A DNA stretch of 64,000 bases from JASHPR01 sp963833885 (GCA_963833885.1 CAWHZU010000033.1:186001-250000), one strand, 5' to 3'. Shown: positions 53,427-63,126, numbered from the stretch's first letter. Notes: a model not told the origin generated them from the letters alone. Numbers and translations are program-made.

Positions 53427-54137
53427 TTGCTGGTAACTTCAACGTTAGAGACGCGCACCAGCGCTGTCAATGGACCCGCACCCGGCGGTGTGCTCCTCGT
53501 GACTCCCGAAGATCCAGGCCTTGTGCTGCACCCCAGATTGGGAACGCCGATTTGGCTGATGAGCCATGGCTCACCCCTACTGTGGCTCAGCGTCGGCACC
53601 GGCGGACGGGCTCGAACCGCTGTACCGCGAGATGCGCCGAATCCGCTAAATCGCCGAGGCCCGCACCCCTGGGGATGCCGAGCGCCAGATCGCTGAACTC
53701 ACTCGCCAGGTGGAAGAACTCCGAAGCACCGTGGCTAGGCTGCGGGGATCCAGGTCGGCGGCCCATGCCACTGCGCCCGCCAGCGTGCCTGGCCGCCGGG
53801 TGTCCTGAAGGCTGAGTTACTGCCGTGGATCGCGGCGTAGCTGGCCCGGCTAGCGGCGCGGCCCGGCTGCATTCGGCGGTGTGCCAGGTGCCAGCGCCTC
53901 GCAGCAGCCGATGAGCCTGCTACGTGCCGCCACTCGGCCCGGCAGCGCCGATACCCGATTTCGGACAGGCACGGCAACCTGCGATTCCCGTCCAGATCGC
54001 CGGACACAGCACATATCACTAGTTCGGTACGGGCATTTCGGGCATATGGGTCGTGATCATGACTGGATCGCGTGAAAGGTTGGTTCGCAGGGACTGGGTC
54101 CTGGCATCGGCGCGCCGAGTGCGCCGAGTGCGCGGTC
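53427..54137. other. Gap with only a decayed coiled-coil ORF
   Basis: A plus-strand frame from ATG 53566 to TGA 53808 would encode ~80 residues of coiled-coil-like sequence (ERQIAELTRQVEELRSTVAR) but has an internal TAA, so it is a likely pseudogene. Another frame at 53735-54019 (minus) shows no known family. Nothing else is seen. Confidence 0.4.
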
Positions 54138-55934
54138 TCAGGTCGGCCGGAGTTTGGCGTCCTCGAGCGGACGGGTGGCAGGGACCGGGACGATGTGCAC
54201 CTCGGATCGCGCGTGCCGGATGAGCTGGCTGGTCAGGCTGGCATCGAAGAGCCCGGCCGACGGGCCGTCCGATGGCGACCCGATAATGATCACGCGGGCG
54301 CCGCGGTCGGCGGCGAAGTCGGCGATCCGCTGCCCGCTGGCACCGTGATCGCCGACCACGCGCAGCACGTGCCCGTTCGCCGCGATCCCGGCCGAGCGCA
54401 GCCGGCCCACGGTGTCCGCGATGATCATTCTGGCCGCCTCGGCGGTCTCGGTGTCGACCACCTGGTCGCCCACGACGTCGGTCTCCAGCACGTGCAGCAC
54501 CTCGATCGGCGCGTCCAGCACCCGGCCGAGAGTGACCGCGGCGTCGGTCACCTCCGCCGCGCCCGGCCCGACGCCGACGGCCACCACGATCGGCGCTGCG
54601 CCCGCCTCCGCCAGGGCGGCCACGGCGCCTGGCCCGGCCACGGCGCCCACAGCGCCCGGCTCGGCGACGGCGCCCGGCCCGGCCACGGCGGCCGGCTCGT
54701 CGGTTCCCGCGGTGCCCTCTGGCTCCGCGAGCTTGCGCTCAGCCTGGGTCAGCAGCGAGTGGCCGGTGGACAAGATCACGATCGCGAGCACGACCGTCAC
54801 GGCACCCAGGTAGAACGGGATGTGCACGTTGAAAGCCGCGGCTAGCCGGGCGGCGCAGTACGGGGCCAGGCCGCCGCCGATGAACCGCACGAAACCGTAG
54901 GCGGCGGATGCGATCGGGCGCTCAACGGGGGCGACGAGCATCACCGATTGCGTGGTGAGCGTGTTGTTCAGCCCGACGAATGCGCCGGACACGATCACCG
55001 CGACGATGAGCGTGATCTGCGACGTCGTGAACGCCGCGATCACCACCAGGTCGACGGCCAGCAGGGCCAGGTTGACGTAGAGGGACTTCGGTGTGCCGAA
55101 GCGCCGCTGCGCGCGGGGCGCGACGAACACGGCGAAGATCGCGACCAGGATGCCCCAGCCGGTGAACACGTACCCGAGCTCGTGGATGCCCAGGTGCATC
55201 GGGAACGGGGTGTAGGCGAGCAGCGTGAAGAAGCCCCAGTTGTAGCAGAGCGCGGTCAGGCTCATCACCAGCAGGCCGCGGTGCTTCAGCGCCCGCAGCG
55301 GCTCAGTGATCGAGGTCTTGCGGGTGGGCTGCGGAGTCTTGTCGACAAACAAGATGGTCGCGATCAGTGAGATCGACATCAGCACGGTGACGCCGAAGAA
55401 CGGGAAGCGCCAGCTGATCCCGCCCAGCTCTCCGCCGACCAGCGGGCCCATCGCGATGCCGATGCCCAGGGCGGTCTCGTACAGGATGATCGCCCCGCTG
55501 AACCCGCCGGACGCCGCGCCGATGATCACCGCGAGCGAGGTGGCGATGAACAGGGCGTTGCCGAGTCCCCACCCGGCGCGGAAGCCGATGATCTCCCCGA
55601 TCGATTGCGAAGCCCCGGCCGCCGCGCTGCCCGCGACGATCAGGACGAGGCCGGCGATCAGCGTCCGCTTGCCGCCGATGCGGCTGGACACCCACCCGGT
55701 GACCAGCATGGCCACCGCGGTCACCACGAGATAGCTGGTGAACAGCAGCTCCACCTGGCTCGGCGACGCCTTCAGCTGCTTGGACAGCGCCGGGAGGATC
55801 GGGTCCACCAGGCCGATGCCCATGAACGACACCACGCACGCGAAAGCGACCGCGTAGACGGCCTTGGGCTGGCGGAACGGGTTGACCGGCGCCGCATGGC
55901 CGACGTCCGCCCGGCCGTTGTGAACCGCGCTCAC
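54138..55934 (-). CDS. MFS transporter fused to a UspA-like domain
   Basis: A 598-residue protein. Residues ~20-410 are an MFS drug-efflux-type transporter (VVSFMGIGLVDPILPALSK; LVTGWVSSRIGGKRTLIAG; GEIIGFRAGWGLGNALFIAT). A linker of ~50 residues rich in Ala, Gly and Pro (VAGPGAVAEPGAVGAVAGPG) joins it to a universal-stress-protein fold (VVAVGVGPGAAEVTDAAVTL; HVLETDV; RVIIIGSPSDG). The fold is expected to bind ATP or a small signal and could modulate transport. The upstream MarR gene overlaps its start by four bases, so both are co-regulated. Confidence 0.85.
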   Translation of the reverse strand: MSAVHNGRADVGHAAPVNPFRQPKAVYAVAFACVVSFMGIGLVDPILPALSKQLKASPSQVELLFTSYLVVTAVAMLVTGWVSSRIGGKRTLIAGLVLIVAGSAAAGASQSIGEIIGFRAGWGLGNALFIATSLAVIIGAASGGFSGAIILYETALGIGIAMGPLVGGELGGISWRFPFFGVTVLMSISLIATILFVDKTPQPTRKTSITEPLRALKHRGLLVMSLTALCYNWGFFTLLAYTPFPMHLGIHELGYVFTGWGILVAIFAVFVAPRAQRRFGTPKSLYVNLALLAVDLVVIAAFTTSQITLIVAVIVSGAFVGLNNTLTTQSVMLVAPVERPIASAAYGFVRFIGGGLAPYCAARLAAAFNVHIPFYLGAVTVVLAIVILSTGHSLLTQAERKLAEPEGTAGTDEPAAVAGPGAVAEPGAVGAVAGPGAVAALAEAGAAPIVVAVGVGPGAAEVTDAAVTLGRVLDAPIEVLHVLETDVVGDQVVDTETAEAARMIIADTVGRLRSAGIAANGHVLRVVGDHGASGQRIADFAADRGARVIIIGSPSDGPSAGLFDASLTSQLIRHARSEVHIVPVPATRPLEDAKLRPT

Positions 55935-56455
55935 CGGCGCTGGTCCGCGGGACTGGTGCGGAGCGTCGCGTTCAGGCCACTCGCGGGAGTGCGATAGGCG
56001 GCGGCGGCCCTGCGGTCGTTGTCGAGCTCGCGGAGCCGGTTCATGGCGGGAACCGCGGCGATCAGCGCGGCCGCCTCGTCCTCGGGAAGCTTGTCGATAA
56101 GTTCGGCGAAGGTTGCGGCGCCGGCCCGCCGCCGGGCGTGGATGTACTCAACCCCGGCCGGGGTCAGCCCCACGAGCACCACGCGCTTGTCGGCCGGGTC
56201 GGGCCTCCGCTCGGCCAGGCCCGCCGCCTCGAGCCCGGTCACCAGCACGCTCATCGATGGCTGGGTGACCCCCTCGATCACCGCGAGGTCGGTGAGCCGC
56301 CGGGCACCGGTCCGGTCCAGCGTGGCCAGCGTGGAAGCGGCGGTCAGGCTGATCTCCCGCGGCCCGTTCTTGACCGCGAGCGTCACCAGCCCATACAGCG
56401 CCTCCCCGATCGCACTCCGGCTATCTGCCCTGGTCGCCGAGTCATCAGTCGCCAT
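55931..56455 (-). CDS. MarR family transcriptional regulator
   Basis: A 174-residue winged-helix protein: LTDLAVIEGVTQPSMSVLVT is the recognition region and GLAERRPDPADKRVVLVGLT the wing. It overlaps the MFS-Usp gene by 4 nt and probably represses it. A CATAGC-N17-GCTATG inverted repeat upstream (56466-56494) is a good candidate operator. Confidence 0.88.
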   Translation of the reverse strand: MATDDSATRADSRSAIGEALYGLVTLAVKNGPREISLTAASTLATLDRTGARRLTDLAVIEGVTQPSMSVLVTGLEAAGLAERRPDPADKRVVLVGLTPAGVEYIHARRRAGAATFAELIDKLPEDEAAALIAAVPAMNRLRELDNDRRAAAAYRTPASGLNATLRTSPADQRR

Positions 56456-56465
56456 GACCCATAAG

Positions 56466-56494
56466 CATAGCTGACTCTATATAGTTTTGCTATG
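56466..56494. promoter_or_regulatory. Inverted repeat upstream of the MarR gene
   Basis: CATAGC (56466-56471) and GCTATG (56489-56494) flank an AT-rich segment containing TATATAG, just before the MarR start. The region overlaps the last codons of the M20 gene, so it would be an internal operator of a longer transcript. Confidence 0.5.
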
Positions 56495-57763
56495 TACGGC
56501 TCTCCGAGAGCCGCCGACCAGCCGGGCGGATAAGAGGAGGGTCAGGGCGGCCAGGTAGCCGGCCAGCATGACGGTGGCGACCTGGCCGACGGCCCCGTCC
56601 GGGGGCAGGAATTCCGGATGGTGCAGGGTGAACGCGCCGCCGGACCCGACGAACAGCATCAGGATCGGCGCGACGGGGGAGTAGAACGAGAAATCATCGG
56701 CGCCGCAGGACCGGAACGAGGTGTCGATGCTGAATCCGGCCTCGCGGAGCACCGGCCAGCTCGCCGCGGCCAGTGGCTCGCTGTTCACCAGCGCGGGCTC
56801 GCTCTCCTCGATCGTCACCGTGGCCCGGCAGCCGTATGAGCGGGCGGTGTGTTCCGCGATCTCCCGCAGCCAGTCGCGCAGCAGCGGCCGGTCGGCTGGA
56901 TCGAGCGCCCGCAGCGTCCCCCGTGCCGAGGCCGAGCCGGGGATGACGTTCGTCGCCTGGCCCGCCTGGAGCATGCCGACCGACACCACCACGGCGTGCG
57001 TGGGGTCGGTGCGCCTGCTGGCGATCTGCTGCAGCGCCAGCACCGCCTGGCAGAGCGCGGGCACGGGGTCGACCGCCAGGTGGGGGTATCCGGCGTGGCC
57101 CGCGGTGCCATCGACGACGATCTCGAAGTCGTCGACCGACGCGTTCACGGTGCCGGGAGCGGCGCTGACGGTGCCGGGCGGCACCTGGTGCTGCAGGTGC
57201 GCGGCGATCACCGCGGCGGGCCGCTGCGCCGTGAACACCGCCGAGGCCGCGATGTCCTTCGCGCCGGACGGGTAGGCCTCCTCGCGCGGCTGGAGCACGG
57301 CAAGCATGGCCGCGGGCAGGCCGTCCGTGGCCGCGACGCTGCGCGCCGCGCGGCCGAGCGCGGCCAGCGCCGCGAGGTGAACGTCGTGCCCGCACGCGTG
57401 CATCGCGCCGTTCGCCGACGCCCAGGGCGCCCCGGTCTGCTCCACGACCGGCAAGGCGTCGAGCTCGGCCCGGACCGCGACGCACGGGCCGTCGGCCGGG
57501 CCGATCCTCACCAGCCTGCCGGTGCCCGCGACCTGGGGAGCGTCCGGCTCGCCGAGCGCCTCGGCCACCCTGGCCGCGGTCTGGTACTCCGATCCGGACA
57601 GCTCGGGGGCCGCGTGCAGCTCGCGGCGCAGCCGGACCGCCTCGGCGAGCTCGCGGTCCAGCGCGGCGCGCAGCGCCGCCGCCAAGCCGGACTCGGCGGA
57701 CGCTAGCCCGGACCCGGCGGGAGCCGGGCCGGAGCCGGCGGGAGCGGGCCCGGGGCCGGTCAC
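56477..57763 (-). CDS. M20-family amidohydrolase / aminoacylase
   Basis: A 428-residue metal-dependent hydrolase: HACGHDVHLAALAALG and LQPREEAYPSGAKD supply metal ligands, and AGHAGYPHLAVDPV is in the lid domain. Family members remove acyl or carbamoyl groups from amino acids or cleave indole-acetic-acid conjugates. The N-terminal 30 residues are a low-complexity run (GPGPAPAGSGPAPAGSG) and may include wrongly assigned start codons. It overlaps the amidohydrolase gene upstream by four bases. Confidence 0.85.
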   Translation of the reverse strand: MTGPGPAPAGSGPAPAGSGLASAESGLAAALRAALDRELAEAVRLRRELHAAPELSGSEYQTAARVAEALGEPDAPQVAGTGRLVRIGPADGPCVAVRAELDALPVVEQTGAPWASANGAMHACGHDVHLAALAALGRAARSVAATDGLPAAMLAVLQPREEAYPSGAKDIAASAVFTAQRPAAVIAAHLQHQVPPGTVSAAPGTVNASVDDFEIVVDGTAGHAGYPHLAVDPVPALCQAVLALQQIASRRTDPTHAVVVSVGMLQAGQATNVIPGSASARGTLRALDPADRPLLRDWLREIAEHTARSYGCRATVTIEESEPALVNSEPLAAASWPVLREAGFSIDTSFRSCGADDFSFYSPVAPILMLFVGSGGAFTLHHPEFLPPDGAVGQVATVMLAGYLAALTLLLSARLVGGSRRAVHSKTI

Positions 57764-58911
57764 CGCTCGTCCAGGCGGTATACGCGGCGTGCGTTGGCCG
57801 CCCCTACCAGGTGCCCGACCCGTTCGGCGTCCGCGGCGGACCAGGCGCCGTCGGCGACGAACGCCCCGGTCACCGTGGCCAGGTCACGGCGGAACCCGGT
57901 TGCGCCGAGGTAGTGCAGCTCGGGCAGGCCGAACGCGTCCGACGAGTACAGCATCTTGTGGAACGGGGTGAGCTCGAGCGCCTCGGCAAGCACAGCGGCG
58001 CTGCGCGCGCCGACGTGGTTCAGCGCCTCGCCGACGTCCATGTACACGTGCGGGAACACGTGCGCGAGGTAGCCGGCCTGGCGGTGGAACGGGTAGCAGT
58101 GCAGCAGCATGATCGACGTGCCGGAGGCCCGGGTGGCCAGCAGGAAATCGTGCAGCAGCGACGGATCGGCCCGGTGCAGCCGCACGTCGGGGTCGCCGAA
58201 CCCGACGTGGAACTGCAGCGGCAGTCCGGTTTCCACGCCGGCCCAGATCGCGTGCCGGAGCAGCACCGGGTCCTCGAGCCGGGCCGAGGCGTCTCGCTCC
58301 AGCGCCCGCAGGAACCGGTCAGCGGCGCCCGCGACCTCGACCTGGCTCGGCCGCCACGCGTCGAAGTCGAGGCCGTAACGGTAGGCCGCGATCGACTTGA
58401 GCCCCACCGCGTCGCGTGCCGCGGCCGACAGCGCCTCCGCGAACGAGGCAGCGTAGCCCGCGGCGGAGACCCCGCAACGGGCCACCCGCTCGGCCACGGC
58501 CTCGAGCCGCACGATCTCGTAGGCGGGCGACCCGCTGGCCTCAGCGAGCTCGGCCGGGGTCTGCACCTCGTCGGACTGGTATCCGGTGTCTACCAGCCAC
58601 GCCTGCACGCCGGCGGCCCGCAGCAGCCGCTCGCTCACCTCATCAGACCCGAGCTTGGCACGGCGCTCCAGGTACACCGGAGCGGGCACCGACGGCTCGA
58701 GGTCCAGCAGCGGCGCGCACCAGCGGCGCACCGCGAACCCGAGCTGGCTGTCAAACGCCGACGTGCCCGGCGGCGGCGGCCAGGCTGCCTCGGAGAGCAG
58801 CCCCTCGACCCCCGGGCCGCCCAGCGTGCCCGTCACCGCGCCGTGAACGTGGTGGTCGATCAGGGGAAGGGGAAGCGCTGTTTCCGGTATTGCCATGGTC
58901 ACCACCGCCAT
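57760..58911 (-). CDS. Amidohydrolase-2-like protein (FluG N-terminal-like)
   Basis: A 383-residue TIM-barrel amidohydrolase. The metal site is LIDHHVHGAVTGTL, with later barrel positions in FHVGFGDPDVRLH, MLLHCYPFHRQAGY and LYSSDAFGLPELHY. It resembles the N-terminal half of FluG and of amidohydrolases that sit beside glutamine-synthetase-like enzymes. Start 58911 overlaps the upstream gene; the ATG at 58896, two bases after the GS stop, is a good alternative. Confidence 0.85.
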   Translation of the reverse strand: MAVVTMAIPETALPLPLIDHHVHGAVTGTLGGPGVEGLLSEAAWPPPPGTSAFDSQLGFAVRRWCAPLLDLEPSVPAPVYLERRAKLGSDEVSERLLRAAGVQAWLVDTGYQSDEVQTPAELAEASGSPAYEIVRLEAVAERVARCGVSAAGYAASFAEALSAAARDAVGLKSIAAYRYGLDFDAWRPSQVEVAGAADRFLRALERDASARLEDPVLLRHAIWAGVETGLPLQFHVGFGDPDVRLHRADPSLLHDFLLATRASGTSIMLLHCYPFHRQAGYLAHVFPHVYMDVGEALNHVGARSAAVLAEALELTPFHKMLYSSDAFGLPELHYLGATGFRRDLATVTGAFVADGAWSAADAERVGHLVGAANARRVYRLDER

Positions 58912-60338
58912 CTCGTCTGCTCGACGATCTCTTCCGGGCTCGCCCCGGCGAACGTCTCGGCCTCGCCGCGCCGCACCGCCAGAAACGCCTCGGCCAGCGG
59001 TTCGCCCATGGCCGATCGGAGCACGGCGTCGCGTTCAAGGCAGTCGGAGGCCTCGGCCAGCGTCTGCGGGAGCCGGCGCAGCCCACTGTCGGTGATCTCC
59101 GCGGAGGAGAGGCCGGCCGGGTCGCCGTCGATCTCGGGCGGGAGGGCCGCGCCGGACGCCGCGCCCGCGAGCCCGGCAGCGATCAGCGCGCCGGTCACCA
59201 GGTACGGGTTCGCCGCCAGGTCGAAGCACTTGATCTCGACGTTGGCCCTGGCGTCCTGCTCCCCGGCCGAGCCCGTGACCAGGCGCAGCGCCGCTTCCCG
59301 GTTCTCCCGGCCCCAGCACTGGAACACCCCGGCCCACTGCGAGGGCACCAGGCGCAGGTAGCTCGCCACGCTCGGCGCGCCGACCGCGGTCAGCGCGGGC
59401 AGCCGCTCGAAGATGCCGCCGGCGAACGCCTCCCCCTCGGCGGTGAGGCCGTGCCGCCCGGGGCCGCCGGCCAGCAGGTTCTGGCCGTCCCGCCAGACGC
59501 TGAGGTGCACGTGCCCGCCGTTGCCGACCGATCCGGCGACCACTGACGGCGCGAACGACGCCCGGTAGCCGTGTCGCGCGGACACCGCGCGGATGGTCTC
59601 CCGGACCAGCACGCTGTCGTCGGCCGCGCCAACCGGATCCGCGGCGGCGACCGAGATCTCGAGCTGCCCGGCGGCGTACTCCGGGTGGAACTGCTCGACG
59701 GTGAGCCCCTCCCGCTCGAGCGCGCCGACGACCTCGCGGCCGTAGTCGGACAGCTCGACCACCCGGGTCATGCCGTAGGCCGGGCCCGAGCACGCGGGCC
59801 GGAACCCGGCGTCGGCCCCGCCCGTCCCGCTCGCCTCGGTGCCGAGCGCCCACTCGATCTCGAAGGCCATCCGTAGTTCCAGGCCGCGATCGCGGGCCTC
59901 GGCGGCCATGCGGCGGGCGAACGACCGCTGGCACCCGGCGTAGACGCGGCCCTCCTGGGTGTACCGGCTAACCGGCGCCCAGGCCCAACCGGGCTGCCCG
60001 GCGAGCACGGCCAGCCGGTCAAGGTCGGGGACCAGCCGCAGGTCACCGCCGGGCCCGCCGATGTGCGGGCTGGTGGTGATGGTGTCGTTGACCAGGAACA
60101 CGTCGAACACCGGTGACATCCCGATGCCCCACCCGGCGGCGCGTTCCAGCCGGCCCAGCGGGACGGTCTTGGCCCGCGCGATGCCCGCGTTGTCCACCCA
60201 GCTCAGCGCCACCATCGTGACCCCGGCGGCGGCGAGCCGCTCGGCCAGCAGCCTGGCCCGGCCCATCGCCTCGGCCCGCCGCGGCGCGTCGAGCACCACC
60301 GGCCCGGCGGCCGGGTCGCTCACGGCCGGTGTCGGCAT
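58899..60338 (-). CDS. Glutamine synthetase family protein (GS-like ligase)
   Basis: A 479-residue GS-fold ligase: N-terminal beta-grasp, then the active-site motif VGNGGHVHLSVW (ATP and metal region) and the catalytic strand VASYLRLVPSQWAGVFQCWG. A type-specific adenylylation Tyr is not seen. With the amidohydrolase it may form a FluG-like or gamma-glutamyl-polyamine pathway, as GS-like enzymes and M20 or amidohydrolase partners do in amine utilisation. It heads a run of five minus-strand genes ending with the MarR-MFS pair. The product is not fixed. Confidence 0.85.
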   Translation of the reverse strand: MPTPAVSDPAAGPVVLDAPRRAEAMGRARLLAERLAAAGVTMVALSWVDNAGIARAKTVPLGRLERAAGWGIGMSPVFDVFLVNDTITTSPHIGGPGGDLRLVPDLDRLAVLAGQPGWAWAPVSRYTQEGRVYAGCQRSFARRMAAEARDRGLELRMAFEIEWALGTEASGTGGADAGFRPACSGPAYGMTRVVELSDYGREVVGALEREGLTVEQFHPEYAAGQLEISVAAADPVGAADDSVLVRETIRAVSARHGYRASFAPSVVAGSVGNGGHVHLSVWRDGQNLLAGGPGRHGLTAEGEAFAGGIFERLPALTAVGAPSVASYLRLVPSQWAGVFQCWGRENREAALRLVTGSAGEQDARANVEIKCFDLAANPYLVTGALIAAGLAGAASGAALPPEIDGDPAGLSSAEITDSGLRRLPQTLAEASDCLERDAVLRSAMGEPLAEAFLAVRRGEAETFAGASPEEIVEQTRWRW

Positions 60339-60427
60339 GCCCGCCTCCCGATCTTGTCGGACGGCGTCAGCTTAAGCCGCTGGCTAGCGCGGGAAGATGG
60401 GCGCCCCGAGAACTGTTCAGCGAGTCA

Positions 60428-61042
60428 GTGTCCTCCACCGATAGCCGGGCGGCGATCGCCGCGAACCTGGCCAGCTTCCAGCGTGCCGCGCTGCCGCTGG
60501 ACGGCCGCAGGCCAGCGTCGGTCGCGGTCTGCCTGGTGGCGCAGCCGGACTCCGGCGCGTGCTGCCTGCTGATCACCCGCAGGGCGCCGACGCTGCGCTC
60601 GCACGCCGGCCAGTGGGCGCTCCCGGGCGGGCGCCGTGACGCGGGGGAGTCCGCCACCGAGGCGGCGCTGCGCGAACTGCACGAGGAAACCGGCGTGCGG
60701 GTCGCGCCGGGCGACGTCCTCGGCGTGCTCGACGACTACGCCACCCGTTCCGGCTACCTGATCACCCCGGTCGTCGTGTGGGGTGGCCAGGTGAACCCGG
60801 AAATGCGCGGGCCCGCCGCCGAGGTCGCCCAGATCTACGTGATCCCGCTGGCCGACTTCGACGTCGAGCCCCGGCTGGTGCGCATCCCGGAGTCGGACGC
60901 CCCGGTCATCCAGCTGCCGATCCTCGACCGGTTGCTGCACGCGCCGACGGCCGCGGTCGTCTACCAGTTCTGCCAGGTCGGGCTGCACGGTCGCGCCACC
61001 CGGGTGGCGCACTTCGAGCAGCCGGTGTTCGCCTGGAGCTAG
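60428..61042 (+). CDS. NUDIX hydrolase (CoA-pyrophosphatase-like)
   Basis: About 204 residues with a clear Nudix box GGRRDAGESATEAALREL-HEETGV. The position of the box and the neighbouring ITRRAPTLRSHAGQWALPGG resemble NudL-type CoA diphosphatases. It probably hydrolyses a nucleotide-pyrophosphate such as a CoA derivative. The start is GTG 60428; the earlier in-frame GTG at 60329 overlaps the divergent GS gene. No strong ribosome site is seen. Confidence 0.8.
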   Translation: MSSTDSRAAIAANLASFQRAALPLDGRRPASVAVCLVAQPDSGACCLLITRRAPTLRSHAGQWALPGGRRDAGESATEAALRELHEETGVRVAPGDVLGVLDDYATRSGYLITPVVVWGGQVNPEMRGPAAEVAQIYVIPLADFDVEPRLVRIPESDAPVIQLPILDRLLHAPTAAVVYQFCQVGLHGRATRVAHFEQPVFAWS

Positions 61043-61064
61043 AGCGACGAGTCAGCTCGAAGAG

Positions 61065-61865
61065 CTAGAGCGAGCGCTGGCTGAGCCAGTCCACCGATGC
61101 CTGCGCGACCTCGCGCCAGCCGTGGTCGATCGTCAGCGAGTGGCCGCGGTCCGGGAACTCGATGAGGTCGGTGATGGCCGGTGACTTGTGGTACAGCTTG
61201 CGGGTCGAGTGCGTGATGGCCTTCGGCACGGTGTGATCGTGGCCGCCGGCCGTGAGCAGCAATGGGCCGCGGGTCTTGTTTCCGGTATCGACCTTCGCCG
61301 GCGACCGCCGGGTGAAGTTGGCCAGGGCGGCCTCGAACAGGGGCTTGCCTGGCGAGGGCACGGTCCAGCGGTCATACAATTCGGCCGACTCCGCCTCCGG
61401 AATCGCGTTCCCGAAGCCGTACCGGAACTCTTCTTTAGTGAGCGATACGGCCAGGTTGCGGTTGGCCGGCTTGCGCAGCGCGATCGAGGCAACTTTCAGC
61501 GCGGAAACGGGCAGGTTGAGCACGCCCTTGATGGGCGCGGCGTCGATCGCCACTGCGGCAGCGGCCAGATTCTGCCCCAGCAGCCGCTGCGCGATGAGAC
61601 CGCCGAAGGAGTGGCCGACGACGACTGGAGGGGCTTCCAGGCCGCGGATGATCCGGGCGTAGTGGTCAACCACATCGTCAATGCCCTTGCCCGCAACCTT
61701 GCTCGGGTTCTGGCGGGTCTCTTCTACCGTGTCCGAATCGCCTGGCCAGCCTGGTGCTGTCGGTGCGTAGCCCGCCTCCCGGAACAGCTCTAGCCACGGA
61801 TCCCACGAGCTGGCGTGCAGCCACAGGCCGTGAACGAAGACCGCGGGCCTGCCTGGTTGTGTCAT
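61065..61865 (-). CDS. Alpha/beta hydrolase
   Basis: A 266-residue hydrolase: HGLWLHASSWDPWL (oxyanion region), nucleophile elbow VVGHSFGGLIAQRLLG, acid in LLLTAGGHDHTVP and histidine in FPDRGHSLTIDHGW. The substrate is unknown. The gene is convergent with the Nudix gene (23 bp apart) and ends the minus-strand group that follows. No clear partner genes. Confidence 0.85.
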   Translation of the reverse strand: MTQPGRPAVFVHGLWLHASSWDPWLELFREAGYAPTAPGWPGDSDTVEETRQNPSKVAGKGIDDVVDHYARIIRGLEAPPVVVGHSFGGLIAQRLLGQNLAAAAVAIDAAPIKGVLNLPVSALKVASIALRKPANRNLAVSLTKEEFRYGFGNAIPEAESAELYDRWTVPSPGKPLFEAALANFTRRSPAKVDTGNKTRGPLLLTAGGHDHTVPKAITHSTRKLYHKSPAITDLIEFPDRGHSLTIDHGWREVAQASVDWLSQRSL

Positions 61866-61995
61866 TTCGCGCTCCCTTCCGCAGCCGGCGTGAGCGGCTC
61901 GCGGCGAATCGGGCAGCCGTCATGAAGGCGGCGCTCGGGTACCTACCCGCTGCAGCCCCCCACACGCGCCCGGGTGCGCGGGCCGCGGGCCGCAG

Positions 61996-63108
61996 TCAGG
62001 CCAGCTTGGCGGCCACCGAGGCGGCGCTGCGCAGCAGCCGGCCGTCAGCGCCGGCGCAGACCGGCTGGTAGGCGGGCCGGGTCACGGCCTCGTCGATCAG
62101 GTCGGTGAGCTGCCGGAAGAACGGTATCTCCGGCCTGATCCACAGGTACCGGGCCAGCGAGCCGGGGATCGTGTTGATTTCGTTCACCAGCACGTTCGCG
62201 CCGTCGGTCATGAAGTCGATCCGCGCGACCCCGCGCACGGCGACGGCCTCCGCGACCGCCGACGCCTGGCTGACCACGGCCGCGGCCACGTCGGGGGTGA
62301 GGTCGGCGGGCAGCTCGCGCGCCGCGCCGGCCATCCCCTCGTCCGGCACGTACTTGTCCTCGTAGGACAGCAGCGGGCCGGACCGCCTGATCGGCCGCTC
62401 GATCGGCGACAGCCGCAGTTCCGGCCAGGTCCGGACGCCGACGTTGACGTCGTACCAGCCCTTGAGGAACGGCTCCACCAGCGCCCCCGCGGCGTACAGC
62501 GGGCTGGACCTGACCAGCGCCCGTGCGCTGTCCACGTCGTCCACCAGCTCGACGCCCAGCGACGACCCGCCGAACCTCGGCTTCACGATCAGTGGCGCGC
62601 CGAGCGCCCCAAGGGCTGGCTCGTCCGCCGCCGCCAGGTCCAGCCTCGGTATCGCGCTGACGCCCGCGCGCTCTGCCACGGCAGCGAACGCGAGCTTGTC
62701 CATCCCGAGCGCCGCGCCGGCCTGGCTCGGCCCGGTGTACGGCACCCCGACCAGGTCCAGCAGTCCCTGCAGGCGGCCGCATTCGCCCGGCGCCCCGTGA
62801 CAGCAGACGACGATGGCCTTGAACGGGACGCCAGCCAGGCCGAGCCTGCGATGGCGGTAGAAGCCGCGTTCCCGGCCCAAGTGCAGCTCCAGCGGCTCGG
62901 AACCGGCCGGAACGCCGTCCCGGAAGCTCACGCCCTCCAGGCCGGTGCCAACGTCGCAGAAGTCACCGTCCTTGCTCCAGTAGATCCCGGTGGCCGGGGT
63001 GCCGTTGTCGTTCAGGCACCGCTCTGCCTGGAGCCCGGTCAGCACCGACACGTCGTGTTCGGGACCCGGGCCGCCGAAAATGACTCCTACCTTGGCCTCA
63101 GCGTCCAT
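61996..63108 (-). CDS. D-Ala-D-Ala-ligase-like ATP-grasp enzyme
   Basis: A 370-residue ATP-grasp protein: VGVIFGGPGPEHDVSVLTG at the N-terminus (Ddl pattern), PRFGGSSLGVELV, EPFLKGWYDVNVGV, the Mg-binding ARIDFMTDG and LVNEINTIPGSLARYLW at the C-terminus. The layout is Ddl-like, but the region between strands (YEDKYVPDEG) differs from chromosomal Ddl, so the second substrate may not be D-Ala. It lies 18 bp after a MurF-like gene, a pairing used in cell-wall or amino-acid-ligated natural product assembly. Confidence 0.82.
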   Translation of the reverse strand: MDAEAKVGVIFGGPGPEHDVSVLTGLQAERCLNDNGTPATGIYWSKDGDFCDVGTGLEGVSFRDGVPAGSEPLELHLGRERGFYRHRRLGLAGVPFKAIVVCCHGAPGECGRLQGLLDLVGVPYTGPSQAGAALGMDKLAFAAVAERAGVSAIPRLDLAAADEPALGALGAPLIVKPRFGGSSLGVELVDDVDSARALVRSSPLYAAGALVEPFLKGWYDVNVGVRTWPELRLSPIERPIRRSGPLLSYEDKYVPDEGMAGAARELPADLTPDVAAAVVSQASAVAEAVAVRGVARIDFMTDGANVLVNEINTIPGSLARYLWIRPEIPFFRQLTDLIDEAVTRPAYQPVCAGADGRLLRSAASVAAKLA

Positions 63109-63126
63109 GCAATTTCCCCTCGTTGA

